DNA of 64,000 nucleotides from Daphnia carinata (GCF_022539665.2 NC_081337.1:7292679-7356678), one strand, 5' to 3'. Positions 1-12,420 are shown, counted from the stretch's first letter. The notes: generated by a model from the sequence alone, not told the origin. Program-made: numbers and translations.

Positions 1-3000
1 GAACTAGAACGAATCCAAGAAGAAAAACGGCTCCTGGAATCAAATATCGATTCCTTGAATCAAGTTCTCACTGTTCGCCAAGAACAAGTTGACCATATAC
101 AAATTGAACGGCAAAATTTCTTGGAGGAACTGGAGAGATTGCGGGGCTTCCAAGAAAGTAACAAAATAGAAGCCAGCACAGAGACAAACTCTGACGAGCA
201 AGACATTCAAACTTTGACTGAGGAAAATCTTTTGCTTCAAGCCAAAATAAAAGACTTGTGTCGTCAACACGAACAAGAATTCAGTACTCTAAAGCATTCC
301 AATGACCAGCTCAGCCAACGATTAGTTGAATACGACGAAGCCGCGAAGAAAGCTCAAATCCACGTAGAAGAAGCTGAAGGCCGTCGGCTGGATTTGGAGG
401 CAAAATTAGGTCAACTTCAAGACGAACTCGATGTGGCAAGGAAACAATATGACGAGCTATCCAATAGCAATGCTGTTCAAGATGAGGTAGTGTCTCGGTT
501 GCAATCCGACCTTGAAGAATATCGTCTTACATTATCTGAAACTCGCGATCTCTGCGAGAAGGAAAGTAGACGGAATGAGGAACTTAGTCAACTTTGCGAC
601 GTAAAAACCAAAGAAGCACAGAGGTTACAAGAAGAAATAGAAATTCTTCATACGCGTCAACTTGTACTGGAAGAAGGGAAGAACCGTAACTCTGATTTGG
701 AGAAGCAAATACTGGCTCTAACGAAAGAGATTGAAATCAAGAGCGAAGAAATGAACCAAATAGTTGAACAACTGGAACTCATCCGTAGGGAGCGAGACGA
801 CCTTAACAGAAAAATATCGGAATCGAATACGGAGAAGGAAGGACTTAGAGAAACTATACAGGCATTCCAGCAACAACGGGAACAGTTAGTACAAACTGTT
901 CAACAAAAACACCAAGAAGCTGTCAATTATCATGCTGAAACTCTACGTTTGGCCAAAATATGTGAAGAACTTCAGGTATACTAAACGTACATATTGAAGC
1001 TGAACATTCGAAATAACTCACATTTTTAATTGCAGATAAGGTTGAACGAGCAGAATGAGTTGGAACAGGAAACAGTTCGCCTGAGGTCGGAAGCTGAAAC
1101 CTTCAAATCAGTTGTTGCCCAAAAGCAAGCAGAGATCGAACGGCTGAGAAGCCATCTCCTGAGCGTCGAAGAGACGTACACCCAAGAGCTGCTGAAAAGC
1201 CAAACGAAGGAAAAGACTCTCAGAGAATCGCTTCAGTCGGCTGAAGAGAGGGCAACAGAGCAATGGCGATTAGGAGATCAGCTAAATGTTTGGCAAGACA
1301 AGTATCGGCAATGCGTTACTGACAAAGATCGTCTGGAAAAAGAAAAAGTGGATCTAGAAAAATCGTTGGACCGGCTTCAACATGCCCTACAACAGCTAAC
1401 TCGAGAAAGAGAAAGAGACATCGTTTTGGCACAAAAAGAATTGGCGCAAAAACTGGCGTTCGCGGAGAGCCTACAAAATGAAAAGGACAGCGAGATGAAC
1501 ATGCTTCGACGGAAACTCTCGGAGGCACAACTAGGATTGGAAGCAGCGGGTAGACTAACTCAGCAGTTGGACAAAACAACCGCCGCTCTGGCAACTGCCA
1601 AACATGAAGGTATCTTTTACTTAATTCCGGTATCGTCACAATTTCTCGTGTATTCTTGTAGAGGCATTGGATTGCTTGTTTTCAGTTGCTCGTTGAATTT
1701 TTCGAATATTATTTAGCATTATTTGAAACACCGCTGATGGCTTCTGACACGACCAAATATCAGCAGGTAATTCTGGGCCATAATATCCTTGACTTGATTC
1801 AAATACGAGGGAAACCCAGACTGCCGGCTGGTATCAGGCCGTGAGAATGCCCACATCCCCACACATATACCAAATCCACCTGGCACTTTTATTTTATTTT
1901 TATTTTCATTGAGTTTTTGTTAATCTGTTAAGTTTGGTTGTTCCCTTACCTTATTCTGCTGAATTCATAGTCTCGTTTGCTTGGGCTTTTTTTTTTTGCA
2001 CAATCAGTTATATTTTCTATTTTTAAACTAAAACCGAATTTTTTAGTATGCTTGCAAAGCTTGGTAAAGATTTTGCCACATGTTTTGACCTACAATTAGC
2101 TGAAGTGGCTATACGACGCATTTTTATCATATCATCTCGCAAAAGTTTTTGATTTCTTGTTTCTTTTATTTTTTTTCTTCAATTTTTTTTCTTTTTTTTC
2201 AAAAACCCATTACATTGAGCAATGGCATTCGCCTGGAAATCTCATACGGTAATTTGGAAAAAAATAGGGGAATGCTTGGTTTATCGCGCACCAGCTCGAT
2301 TCTCCATTGCCCAGTATCCGAATTGCCGCCTGGGGTGACCAGGCGATCATCCCAGAAGCTACTAACCCCTAACCGACCAGCCCAGTTTGATGACATATCG
2401 TGTTTCCTATCAGCTCTTTTTCTTGGTATCTTCTGGACATCTGTGAGCCGGCCTGTCGTCTCTATTCTACCAATATTCTAAACAAAAAGCAAAATCATAA
2501 TTTCAAACACTAGCAGTTACTCACCGTATTTCCTCAACCCGAAATCCATCCTCCGTTCCTAAAGTGTGTTCTGTTTGTTTGAGTTGCGTTATTCGGCGAT
2601 GCATGTTCGCGCAAACCTGTTGATTCTGCATCGTGGTAAGGCATGCCAAGTTTGGCTGAATTCACACTCTTGATTTTGGTGTTCCCGTCCGTGAGTATTA
2701 CATCAGGTACTGGTTGTATGTGCATGGTACCAGTACCATTGTAACGCTCTCACCGGGAATACCTCGCCGTCTTTGTCCAAAACTATAGTTAGTAATATCC
2801 AGAGTTCACCTGAAATTTTTTTGTTGTATTTTTTTTTTTTTTTTTCATTTTGAAAGTGAAAATGTGAAGAAAACAGGAAAATAAGTTTTCATGTAATAGA
2901 ATTTTCTTTTTCTGTATTGTGGGGATTGTAGTGCGGACTAAAGAAGCTGAACTAGCTCACATCCGCCATCAGATGGAGGAAATGCGGAGTGGCACCGATA

Positions 3001-3634
3001 GCAAGGTTGATAGGTAAAACAGCACCATCTTCGGTTTTTTGTCGGTATTTCTGCTAGTTTAAATTTAACTTTAATCTATTTATGAAAATAGATCGCTGGT
3101 TAAAAATCTTCTGATGGGTTACTTCTCTGCCCCTTCAGCCAAAAGTCGGATTGAAGTTTTGCGAATTATTGCAACAGTTATGGATTTTTCAAACGAAGAG
3201 CGCCGAAAATCAGGAGTTGAAGAATCCTCATCCGGGTTGAGCGGATGGGCTACTGGTTTGTTGAAAATGACTACTAGATCAAGGACATCTTCTGGAAACT
3301 CCAGCACAGGAGATGGAGAGAAGGTAGTTCTTTGTAAAGCAAATACTTTTTTCCATTCTTTAGTTGTGGGTTCTGCTTAGTCATTGTCGGAGGCGTTCAT
3401 CAGCTTCTTAGAAACGGAATCGACACGTCCAAGTCCACCCAAACTGCCTTCCCAGAAAGTCAGTACTATAGCATTCAAAAAGTTTGTTCCCTATGTTTTA
3501 TATTGCGTATTGTTTGTTTCCAGGTTGATGGTTCTCCATCCCAAACGAAATTAAATAACAGTATGGCGGAATTCCAGCCTGGTCGGAATGAGCCAACGAT
3601 CTTAAGAGACGTACTTCGTGACACGGAAACTTAA
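1..3634 (+). CDS. TRIP11: GMAP-210/TRIP11-like golgin, C-terminal part (gene starts before the window)
   Basis: Long Golgi coiled-coil protein that tethers vesicles; in the family the C-terminal GRAB domain binds Arf1-GTP on cis-Golgi membranes. The window opens inside an exon, in frame from base 1. Coding exons are 1-975, 1036-1609, 2932-3013, 3092-3323, 3381-3458 and 3524-3634, with GT-AG borders and matching phases. The first two exons are almost pure heptad coiled coil, rich in Glu, Gln, Lys and Leu. The GRAB-like segment spans the 2932 and 3092 exons, with the hallmark stretch SLVKNLLMGYFSAP followed by IEVLRIIATVMDF. A Ser/Thr-rich tail ends at TAA 3632-3634. A likely poly(A) signal lies near 3685. 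Family assignment rests on the GRAB motif; the N-terminal ALPS region is outside the window. Confidence 0.88.
1610..2931 (+). other. Unusually long intron of the golgin gene
   Basis: This intron is about 1.3 kb, while most of the others joined in this window are 60-120 bp. It holds T-rich stretches and scattered short open frames with no recognised domain. It has no match to the AAGCCCGAC repeat family seen elsewhere. It may contain an old insertion, but no terminal repeats were found by eye. Confidence 0.6.
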
Positions 3635-3827
3635 AACATCATGGCCCAGATACATCAATTGTACATTGTTTGCTGATAACGAATATAATAAAATTTAAAA
3701 TGCTACACAAATTCTACGTCATTTCCTCATAATTTCAATGATTATGGGTACATATCCCCAAATGTGTCATGCGTTTCGATTCAGAATTGAATGGCAATCA
3801 TGGAAATGAAGCTTATTTTTCAATTGG

Positions 3828-4150
3828 CCTTGTAGTTTTTGAAATAAACGTAAAAAATGAAAAAATAAGAAAAGTTGGGCTTATTTAGTCGGGCTTAAAA
3901 TTTTTTCTGTAAAAACTCCCACTCATCGGAATTGGTTGAATATCACAGGATATACTCAAAATTAAATGCTGATTTCGGGAAAATTGCTATTTTTTCATTA
4001 AGTCAATCGTTTTTTAAATACACTGAGTATTTGATACAATGCTAGCGCGCCAGTACGCTACAGCGCTAGCGCGATGCAGCAGAAATATTCAATCTATTTC
4101 CAGAACGATTGTACGGCCGTATAGTTTTTGAAATAAACGTAAAAAAAGAG
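3828..4150. mobile_element. Non-autonomous repeat element, family A (AAGCCCGAC / GCTAGCGCGCC type)
   Basis: The intergenic stretch 3635-4394 is largely this element. Near-identical copies of the motif TTTTTGAAATAAACG sit at about 3836 and 4125. Inside are GGGCTTATTTAGTCGGGCTT, a segment shared in inverted orientation with 22,990-23,100, and the GC-rich block GCTAGCGCGCCAGTACGC at about 4042. Part of it is bounded by inverted AATCGTTTTT-like ends (about 4005 and 4110). There is no coding capacity, so it looks like a MITE-type element mobilised in trans. Downstream to 4394 nothing else is recognised. Confidence 0.6.
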
Positions 4151-4394
4151 TTTCTCTCCCCCTCCCGCTCCTCTTGTTACCCATTGCACCTGTTCATTTT
4201 TGGCCATTTTTTTTATTTTTGACTTTTTTTGGTGACGATCCGTGGGTAATCCGGGTTTTTGATACCCGGGGCCGAGCCTTCTTCCAAATATAAAAAATCA
4301 GTTACCAAATAAAGAAATTTGCAACGGAGCATCAGGTCCCTATTTAGCAGACGAAAAATCTCGTTTCCCAATTCTTACGATCAGCAATTTTTTA

Positions 4395-4670
4395 ATGATG
4401 AACGTCACCAATAAATCGCAGATATTTCAGTTATTCCGGTCTTGCATCCGTTATACTCAGCTACTTAAGCTCAGTGACAAGACATTTATTTCTAAACGGA
4501 TTAAAAGTGAATTTCGCAAAAATAAATTTTTGACAAAACCGGAAGAAATTCACCAAGCTTGCGAGGTAGTATTTTTATATTCCTGTTTACAATAATTATT
4601 TAACGGAAACTGTTTTTATTTTTTTTTAAAGAAAGCCCATAGTTTCCTCTTGAAAAGAAGAATCCTCTAA
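4395..4670 (+). CDS. LYR-motif mitochondrial microprotein, MIEF1-MP/L0R8F8-like
   Basis: Two exons, 4395-4565 and 4632-4670, spliced in phase 0, give 69 residues; the human MIEF1 upstream-ORF product has 70. The order is the same as in that family: an LYR-type start (IFQLFRSCIRYTQLL), then KRIKSEFRKNK, then a C-terminal helix ending LLKRRIL. The SEFRKNK core closely resembles the human REFRKNQ. In humans this protein binds mitochondrial acyl-carrier protein and MALSU1 on the immature large mitoribosomal subunit. It ends TAA immediately followed by TAG, and the next ORF starts five bases later, so the two are probably on one mRNA. Start choice: two adjacent Met codons, either usable. Identification rests on length, motif order and core similarity. 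Confidence 0.75.
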
Positions 4671-4675
4671 TAGAC

Positions 4676-5101
4676 ATGCTTCGACTATTTGCAAGATTTA
4701 TTCAGTCGTCTGTTAAGATGCATCCTTTCATTTATCAATGCAAGCATACATTTGATCATTCTAAAGTGCCAATATTAAACACAGAAGATTTAGAAGAGGA
4801 GTTTGTTAGAGGAAGTGGTCCAGGAGGACAAGCGGTCAATAAAACATCAAATGCTGTTATCTTACGTCACACACCCTCAGGATTAATTGTGAAATGCCAT
4901 CAGACACGATCATTAGCAAGGAATAGGGAGTTAGCACGAGAGATTTTAACCCAAAAACTTGATCAACTAATTAATGGAGAAAACAGTTTGGAAGCGCAAA
5001 AAACAAAAGTGCTAGACAAAAAAAGCAAAGAACGCACCAAAAGATCAGAAAAGTTAAAGGAAATGAAAGAAAATTGGAAGCAGCAAGAAGGTATTGACTA
5101 A
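4676..5101 (+). CDS. MTRFR: Mitochondrial translation release factor in rescue (C12orf65-like)
   Basis: 141-residue intronless ORF with the class-I release-factor GGQ loop, GSGPGGQAVNKTSN (Gly50-Gly51-Gln52), followed by LIVKCHQTRSLARNRELAREIL and a Lys/Arg-rich C-terminal helix. It lacks the codon-recognition domains, as C12orf65/MTRFR and ICT1 do; size and the RSLARNRELAREIL stretch favour MTRFR. The family hydrolyses peptidyl-tRNA on stalled large mitoribosomal subunits, with MTRES1. The N-terminus MLRLFARFIQSSVK is basic and amphipathic, as for mitochondrial import. It follows the LYR microprotein ORF with a five-base gap and no room for a promoter, implying translation by reinitiation, leaky scanning or an alternative transcript. 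Confidence 0.87.
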   Translation: MLRLFARFIQSSVKMHPFIYQCKHTFDHSKVPILNTEDLEEEFVRGSGPGGQAVNKTSNAVILRHTPSGLIVKCHQTRSLARNRELAREILTQKLDQLINGENSLEAQKTKVLDKKSKERTKRSEKLKEMKENWKQQEGID

Positions 5102-6411
<1,310 letters not shown>

Positions 6412-6684
6412 CTTTTTTCTTACAGGTGCTTTCCGTTGAAATGTCAGTGACATGTTTCCTTATTTGAGCACATTATAAACCATTCTGCTGCTCTCTTCTC
6501 CATATTTTCTTGACTAATAATCATACTCCTTTTTTTTTTTTTGTTTTGTCAATCTGTTTCAGTTTCTACATGATGTTTGGGTGTTTCGGTCTTTTCGTTT
6601 CTCGTGTACAGTACACAGTGTGTATGATACAGCTGTAATACAGTTACTGGCGGTAGATACACGAAAGTCAAATTAGGATGAGTG

Positions 6685-7774
6685 TTAAATGTTTTCCGCC
6701 TCTTTCAATAGTTGCAGAACTTCGTCTATCATAGAAGATGTCGATTTAGAAACACAGCTGCAATTTTCTTATTGCTGTCAATAAGCTTTAAAATGAATTA
6801 TACCTTTAGCAAAAGCAGAAGCTGGAGCTCTACTAAGAGAAGTAAGAATGGACGGATCAGCTCCTCTTTTTAGAAGATGGTCTACCAGCCATTTTTCTCC
6901 CGTAGTTGCAGCCCAGTGTAACGGGGTGAAACCGAAATTATTTCGTGAATTTATGTCACATCCTGTAGCAAAAGTAAGTACATGACTAAAATATATCTAT
7001 GTACTATACAAAGAGATACGAATATTTTGTTATCGCTAACAGATGAAAAACCTTGTTTAATAAGGCAGTCGAGAATAAGAACACCAAGTTGAATTTCGCT
7101 GCTGCGTTGTTGAGGACACTGAGCAGATCGAAGCCGACAGGCAATTCCGTAGGTAGCCATGTAAAGGGCACCGTCTCCGTTCAGATTCTGGAATTTACTG
7201 TCAGCACCTAAAATAAGATGACCCATTTCCGTTAATCATTTTGTACATTTTATAATTAAACACATGAATTTCTCGAAAAATTACCAGCTTCTAACATGAA
7301 CTGAATTAACTTCAGCGATCCACCGTAGCAAGATGACTATAGACATAGAGGCATCAGAATGCAATATCGTTAACGAACCGAATAAACAGTGTATGAAACC
7401 CAGTTACCAAAAAAGGCGTCATTTCCGAATGAGGCCAATGGTCGTCAAATGCATTAGGACAAAGCTGATATTTTTCCATTAAAGTTATACAACGATCTTC
7501 GTTTTTCATTTCGTATGGGAACTGTAGGAAAAACCATTAAATCAAAAAAAAATTTATACTGCGATCAAGAATGATGTCTGAGTCATATGACAACCTTTGC
7601 TAAGTTGCAAATAAGATCAAGGTCTTCTTTTTCGACACATGATTGCCTTTTCTGGCGGCGATATAAGTCAAAAAGGCAAATAGCAGCAATCAACGATGTG
7701 GAAAGCGTGAAAACCCAAAAAACTGCTAATGCAAACATAGCTTTGAGGCGGTCGTCGTCAATGGCAAATAAACG
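6685..7774 (-). CDS. Ankyrin-repeat protein with an N-terminal hydrophobic segment
   Basis: Minus-strand exons 7595-7774, 7408-7521, 7285-7336, 7052-7207, 6804-6962 and 6685-6725 join with matching phases to about 234 codons. The clearest ankyrin repeat is NFGFTPLHWAATTGEKWLVD followed by HLLKRGADPS; an earlier, weaker one covers GGSLKLIQFMLEAGADSKFQ. Near the N-terminus FALAVFWVFTLSTSLIAAIC is hydrophobic enough for one membrane span. The first exon has a good splice acceptor at its 5' side, so an upstream exon with the true start may exist; otherwise translation could start at the Met at 7837 or at an internal Met. The last 13 codons depend on a weaker acceptor. Orthology and partner are not recognised. 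It lies tail-to-tail with GABARAP. Confidence 0.7.
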
Positions 7775-8796
7775 CTGAATGGAAGAAAAACAAAGAAAGA
7801 AAGAAAAATCGTGCCGTGTGGTATTAGGTAGATACAACCATTCGACTTAAAAAAGTAATGCACATTTGTTATGTAAAACTGAGTTCAATCGGTTTTAAAA
7901 AGCTATGAAATGTTTACTACTACTAATTTACTACTACTCTTTTGTTTTATTCTTTAAAATATCATCTATTTTATAATTCTAATTACTATTTTAACATTGT
8001 GGCTATACCTAGCTATGGCATAGCTTTGAATGGCGTCTTTGGCTCTTGAATAAGGATAACTCGCCAATAAATGCATCGCCTACGCCGTTTTTGCTCTAAA
8101 GAATTTGTCCTGGGTAGCAACACCCATGTAATGTATACTTTTGGTTTTGAGCAAAAAAAGAATAGTGACTTTATTCTTTTCATTGTATGACGCAAAGCTG
8201 GAAGCTATTTTAAGGCTTAAGGTAGTATCCAAGTGGCATTTTTTTAATACGCAGTTTTACACTTAACTGTTGTGTTAGAGTTTTGTTTCGAATAACTAAT
8301 GAAGCATTGTGAACGTGCATTCGAAGAGATTAGGTGAATAAGACTAGGTTACACGTGGGAATCCCTCACAAGATCATGATCTAACATTGTAGTAAACTGG
8401 GTGTCCTTGAAAACCCGTGAACTTTAGACATTAAAAAATGCAGATAGTGGGTGAATTTACCTTGTCTAACGTTGTGGGATTTTACAATAATTGTTACACG
8501 CGCCAACGATGATTTCTCAAAGCCGTCTCAACTTTCTCGACTTCTAGCTGGCATGTTCTATTTTCATGGAACACATGCTAGCATATGTTTTTTGCAAAGT
8601 CATAACTAAAGTTTAAACAAAATGATCTGCAATACATCATTAGCTATGATAATAGAGGTTCCATTTTAAAAATTTGTCCGTAAAATGTAACGAAGCTCAG
8701 ATTTTAAAAAAGAAATAGAAAGGGGAAAAAAGTAAGAAAATAACGTTGGAATTCAAAAGACAGAATGTAGATGGCGTGCTCTCAGCTTCTGAGTAC
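7775..8796. other. Intergenic, no gene seen
   Basis: AT-rich sequence between two divergent genes. Short open frames (such as 60 codons at 8013-8195, minus) show no domain, splice context or biased composition. The right end is the proximal promoter of the gene starting near 8825. Confidence 0.5.
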
Positions 8797-8804
8797 TATA
8801 TAAG
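8797..8804 (+). promoter_or_regulatory. TATA box of the 8.9-11.7 kb gene
   Basis: TATATAAG at 8797-8804. About 25 bases downstream lies a CAGTG-type initiator near 8823, the arthropod Inr preference. A short 5' leader follows, with the first coding ATG at 8938. A focused TATA promoter suggests regulated rather than housekeeping expression. Confidence 0.6.
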
Positions 8805-8937
8805 CCCATCAATGTTTACCCCAGTGTGCAGGTGATTTCACAACAAGAGAAGAATATTACGCGATTCTTCTCATCAATTTATCAGATTTGCGAGAGTAGC
8901 GAGTTCGTGTTTTTTTTATTGGCTTACCTTTATTTTT

Positions 8938-11662
8938 ATGGGTAAGTGTCAATGCATTCAATAACGGAATTTGTTTTTATATTTCTGACCAATCTCATCC
9001 CTTTCGATGAACCATTGAGCTTATAGAAAGAAAGAAATGTCTTTTGTTGTAATTTTTGTAACTAAATTAGAATTAGCCTCATTATTATGCTACTACTATT
9101 ATAAGTTGCCATATGTTTACTCTACCACCAACAGTAGTTGGGCTTAAGAAGAAATCAAATTTTTTTTTACCCAGTTTTGCTTTTCTCCTTCTGGGCCTAC
9201 TCAATGTTAATCATTGGGTTCTGTTAAATCTTAAACATTATGTGTCTATTAAATTACTTGTAAATTTTAAAAAAATTTCTGTTGCATTAGCAAAGGTGTT
9301 ACAAACATTATTGGCTCGTCAGTTGCCCTATTGATGCAATGGATGATGTCTTAGCAAAGTAAATACTGAGCTTGTTTGTCAGACCATATCTTGTTTGTGC
9401 AAACTGCACTTTGCACATTGAGATTGTCTGCTTACATGTCATCTTTATAGATCATGATAGGCAGTGATATGACAAAGTGATGATGATGATAAAACTGTAG
9501 AAGCTTTGCTGCGAAGCCAGAAGATAAGAAGTGTTAAATAATTACAAAATAAATGAATCGTTTCTGGAACAGTATAATTATTTTTACATGCTTATAGATC
9601 TGGAGGACAAAGAAAAAATTGGGGAAAAAGTATGCCAATGGACGGCACAGGAGTCGCAGGTTGATGATGACTGTGTAGCTGGCTTGGCCGAGCCCGAGTC
9701 TTATCGCAGATTCGGCTGGGGCTCAACATGGCCAAGCTGACTCAGCAATACTCAAGCCATACCACTTTCCATCCCGACGAGACCTCGGCTCGATAATGAT
9801 TATGATCGACATGATTCCGAGTTTATTTGCTTCAAGCAGGTGAAGTTTATTCAGCACTTAGTACTAAAAGTCCTTACCATCCCACTTTACCTCATGCATT
9901 GAAATGGCTTTCGACGTCAAAGTTAAAACCTTTTTTGGTTACTCTATCCCCGATAGGCTTCCTCTACCGAACGTCATGGGAACAAAGACGAAAAGGAACT
10001 CTTCCAAGTAACCGTGTGTCATCTAGCAAAAGGCCATGAGACGTTCCCTGTCAGTCACCATGGAATTCTAAATATCTTCAATGACATTCTCGCCAAGCAT
10101 AATCATTATGGCGAATATGGTCACGCGCTTTGTACATTGGGAGATATCTTGTGGCCACCTGATCGCCCACTTCCATATCCAGCGTGGGGGGCAATCAAGA
10201 CGCGACTTCATGTAGCAAGTCTAGAACGCTTCCATGAATTAATTTTGGCATTGACAACTTGTGTGGAAGACCAACTGAAAAGCCATTGCTACAATACTGT
10301 TGGAAATTTCTTAACGTAACAAACGAAATCAGAATCTATGATAGCAAAATTAATTTATCTGAAATATTATAAATTTTCTTATTTAGTTTCTTTGAGAGCT
10401 ATAAGAATCGGAAGGATTTGACACAGTCTTTGGAAAGCTTCTACCGTGAGTACAATCCTCCAATCACGGCCAAGCACCACACTTGCGTCGGTTTGGGCTT
10501 GGACTTGGCCGAAAGAGTACTAGAATTGGGAAAGGTTTACCCTGGTATCAGTTCGGCTCTCTTTTTGGCGTCCTGCGAAGAGGTACGTAAATAATCCGGT
10601 CGATCAACATCGATATATCGAACTTCTCTGTTTACTATTATCCTTCTAACTGAACGATCTGTTTGTGGTATAATATGAAAAGGATATTGGAAACGTCAAT
10701 CGATATGTTTCGACTCCAACTCCAGATACCCGCACGTCAGAAAAAGAGCACGTCGTCATTGCTTTAAACATTGAACTGGAAGGTCGAGTAGGCGTACTAA
10801 TACTAGATACTGGCTACCATGTTCCACGACCTGTGATAGTCATGGAGGATCGCCTGTATCCTCACACTGGTATGGTTTTATACTTACTGAGCAAATGCAA
10901 GTCATTTGTATTTGTAAAATTTTTCTCTGGGGATCTATAGGCTGGTTCAAACCGGGTGGCACAAGTCGCTCACGGCGCCTGTACAACTACACCCTACATC
11001 CCAGTGGCCGCTACGTACTCTGGGATGTCAAGGAAACCCGGAAAGGAATTGAAGAATGTGAATCTGCCCTGATCTATACACATCAGGTATTTTCATCGAT
11101 TTTTCTACAGGTTTTTGGACTAGTTGGAGGTTTTAAATGTCTCTTGGGTATCCTTACGGTACTCTATCATGACATGTATATGCTGATTTGGCTGTTTTGT
11201 TTTCTAAGTTCCTTGTTTATGGAAATTTTTATTGAAAGGGGAGTATTGATTTCGACTTTCTTACCATTTTAGGCGTTTTTGTCTCCAGTAGACTGCACAG
11301 AGCGACGGAACTTGGTGTATAACTTCAAATCACTATTGAAGCGAGACGCGAAAGGAAACGTGATAGCTGGATTATACTTTGGATTGAAACCGTTCGAGTT
11401 AGGCCATTTTGCATTATTCTATCAGGATGAAAAACAACAAGTCGATTTCAAGATTAGTTTCAAAGATATCTTCCATGCCCGTGAGCTACCTGAAACTATT
11501 GATGCATCGTTGCGTCGATGCCAGAGTCAGTTGGAACTTGGTGATTCTGATGGTTTGATTAAACTCTTAAAGGAAATATGCTCAGCGTTAAACAACGCCG
11601 AATTCATGAATCAGCTGTTAACCATCAATCAGCGCATCGTTATACTGGCTGAAAACAACTGA
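8938..11662 (+). CDS. Unrecognised conserved-looking protein, possible Cys-His-Asp (NAT-like) fold
   Basis: Proposed exons: 8938-8941 (ATG plus G), 9598-9629, 9957-10315, 10387-10582, 10683-10869, 10941-11086 and 11273-11662. They sum to 438 codons with consistent phases. The 9957 acceptor has a long pyrimidine tract; the first two joins are the least certain. The protein is soluble-looking, with no signal peptide or membrane span. The central part reads ITAKHHTCVGLGLDLAERV, later EHVVIALNI and then VLILDTGYHVPRP. A Cys near residue 165, a His near 221 and an Asp near 240 follow the order of the arylamine N-acetyltransferase triad, and the LDTGYHVPRP stretch resembles the VDVGFG region of that family. 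Spacing differs from textbook NATs, so this is a structural guess. I do not recognise the family by name. Confidence 0.65.
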
Positions 11663-11860
11663 AATTCTGTTGCACGGCGCAAATGCTTCATCATCTATAG
11701 CGCCTAATCATTCCAACTTTTGTTTTGTTTGAGATTTTGGTCTAAAATTGGCTTATTGGTTATCTCATTTGGGTTTGGTACTATAGTATGTTTTGTTTGT
11801 ATCGTTATTTGAATGGCATGACAATACAAACAGTTTTAAAAGTAAACAATTTTAGCGCGT
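11663..11860 (+). other. 3' flank of the preceding gene
   Basis: T-rich sequence after the stop codon at 11660-11662. Nothing beyond a presumed 3' UTR is seen before the repeat block begins. Confidence 0.4.
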
Positions 11861-12420
11861 GCATTTATGAACAATTAATTTCAGCTGACCGACCGCTTTT
11901 TACGTTTTTCTCAAAAACTATCAGTTCAAAGAGAAAACAAACCTCATATTTGCTATTCTCGTTCAATTTTGAATCTAAATCATGTATTTTAAGCGAAATC
12001 TAAAATTTAGCCAAAAATGAAAAAGTGGGAAGGCTATAGCCTTGCCACTTTTGTCAAAATCGGCCAAAAACGAAACCTCTTAAAATTGAACAAAAATCAC
12101 ACGGCATAATCAGAATTGAACGCTAATTCTGATTAAGTGATTTATTTTCTCGTCAAACGAGCCGTTTTTGAAATAAACGGAAACAATGTGCTGTAGGCGC
12201 ATCAACTTTGTGTTATGGTTTTTTACGTTTTTTGAATAAATATAAGTCAGTTGGAAAAATAAACTTAATTTCGAGCTTCTCATTCAACTCCCGATCGAAA
12301 GGGTGTATTTTGAGCCAAATTTAAAATTTTGCCATATCTGAAAATAAGCCCGACCAAAAAATAAGCCCGCCAAAAATAACAAGCCCGACTTTTCCACAAA
12401 TTTTGTATTTTCACAAAATC
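11860..12420. repeat. Dispersed repeat, family A, with TATAG-centred hairpin
   Basis: Shares long near-identical stretches with 26.6-28.2 kb: the CAGCTGACCGACCG block (about 11,884), the imperfect hairpin at about 12,020-12,052 (AAAAGTGGGAAGG paired with its near complement), TTTTTGAAATAAACGGAAAC (about 12,166) and three AAGCCCG-type motifs at 12,348-12,395. No open frame. Probably a decayed copy of a non-autonomous element. Confidence 0.65.

Noticed and set aside
9904-10010. Apparent one-base frameshift in the 437-residue protein gene (frame starting MAFDVKVKTFFG runs into the wrong frame)
   Set aside because: A strong acceptor with a pyrimidine tract at 9956 starts the exon in the correct frame, so the overlapping frame is a shadow in intron sequence.
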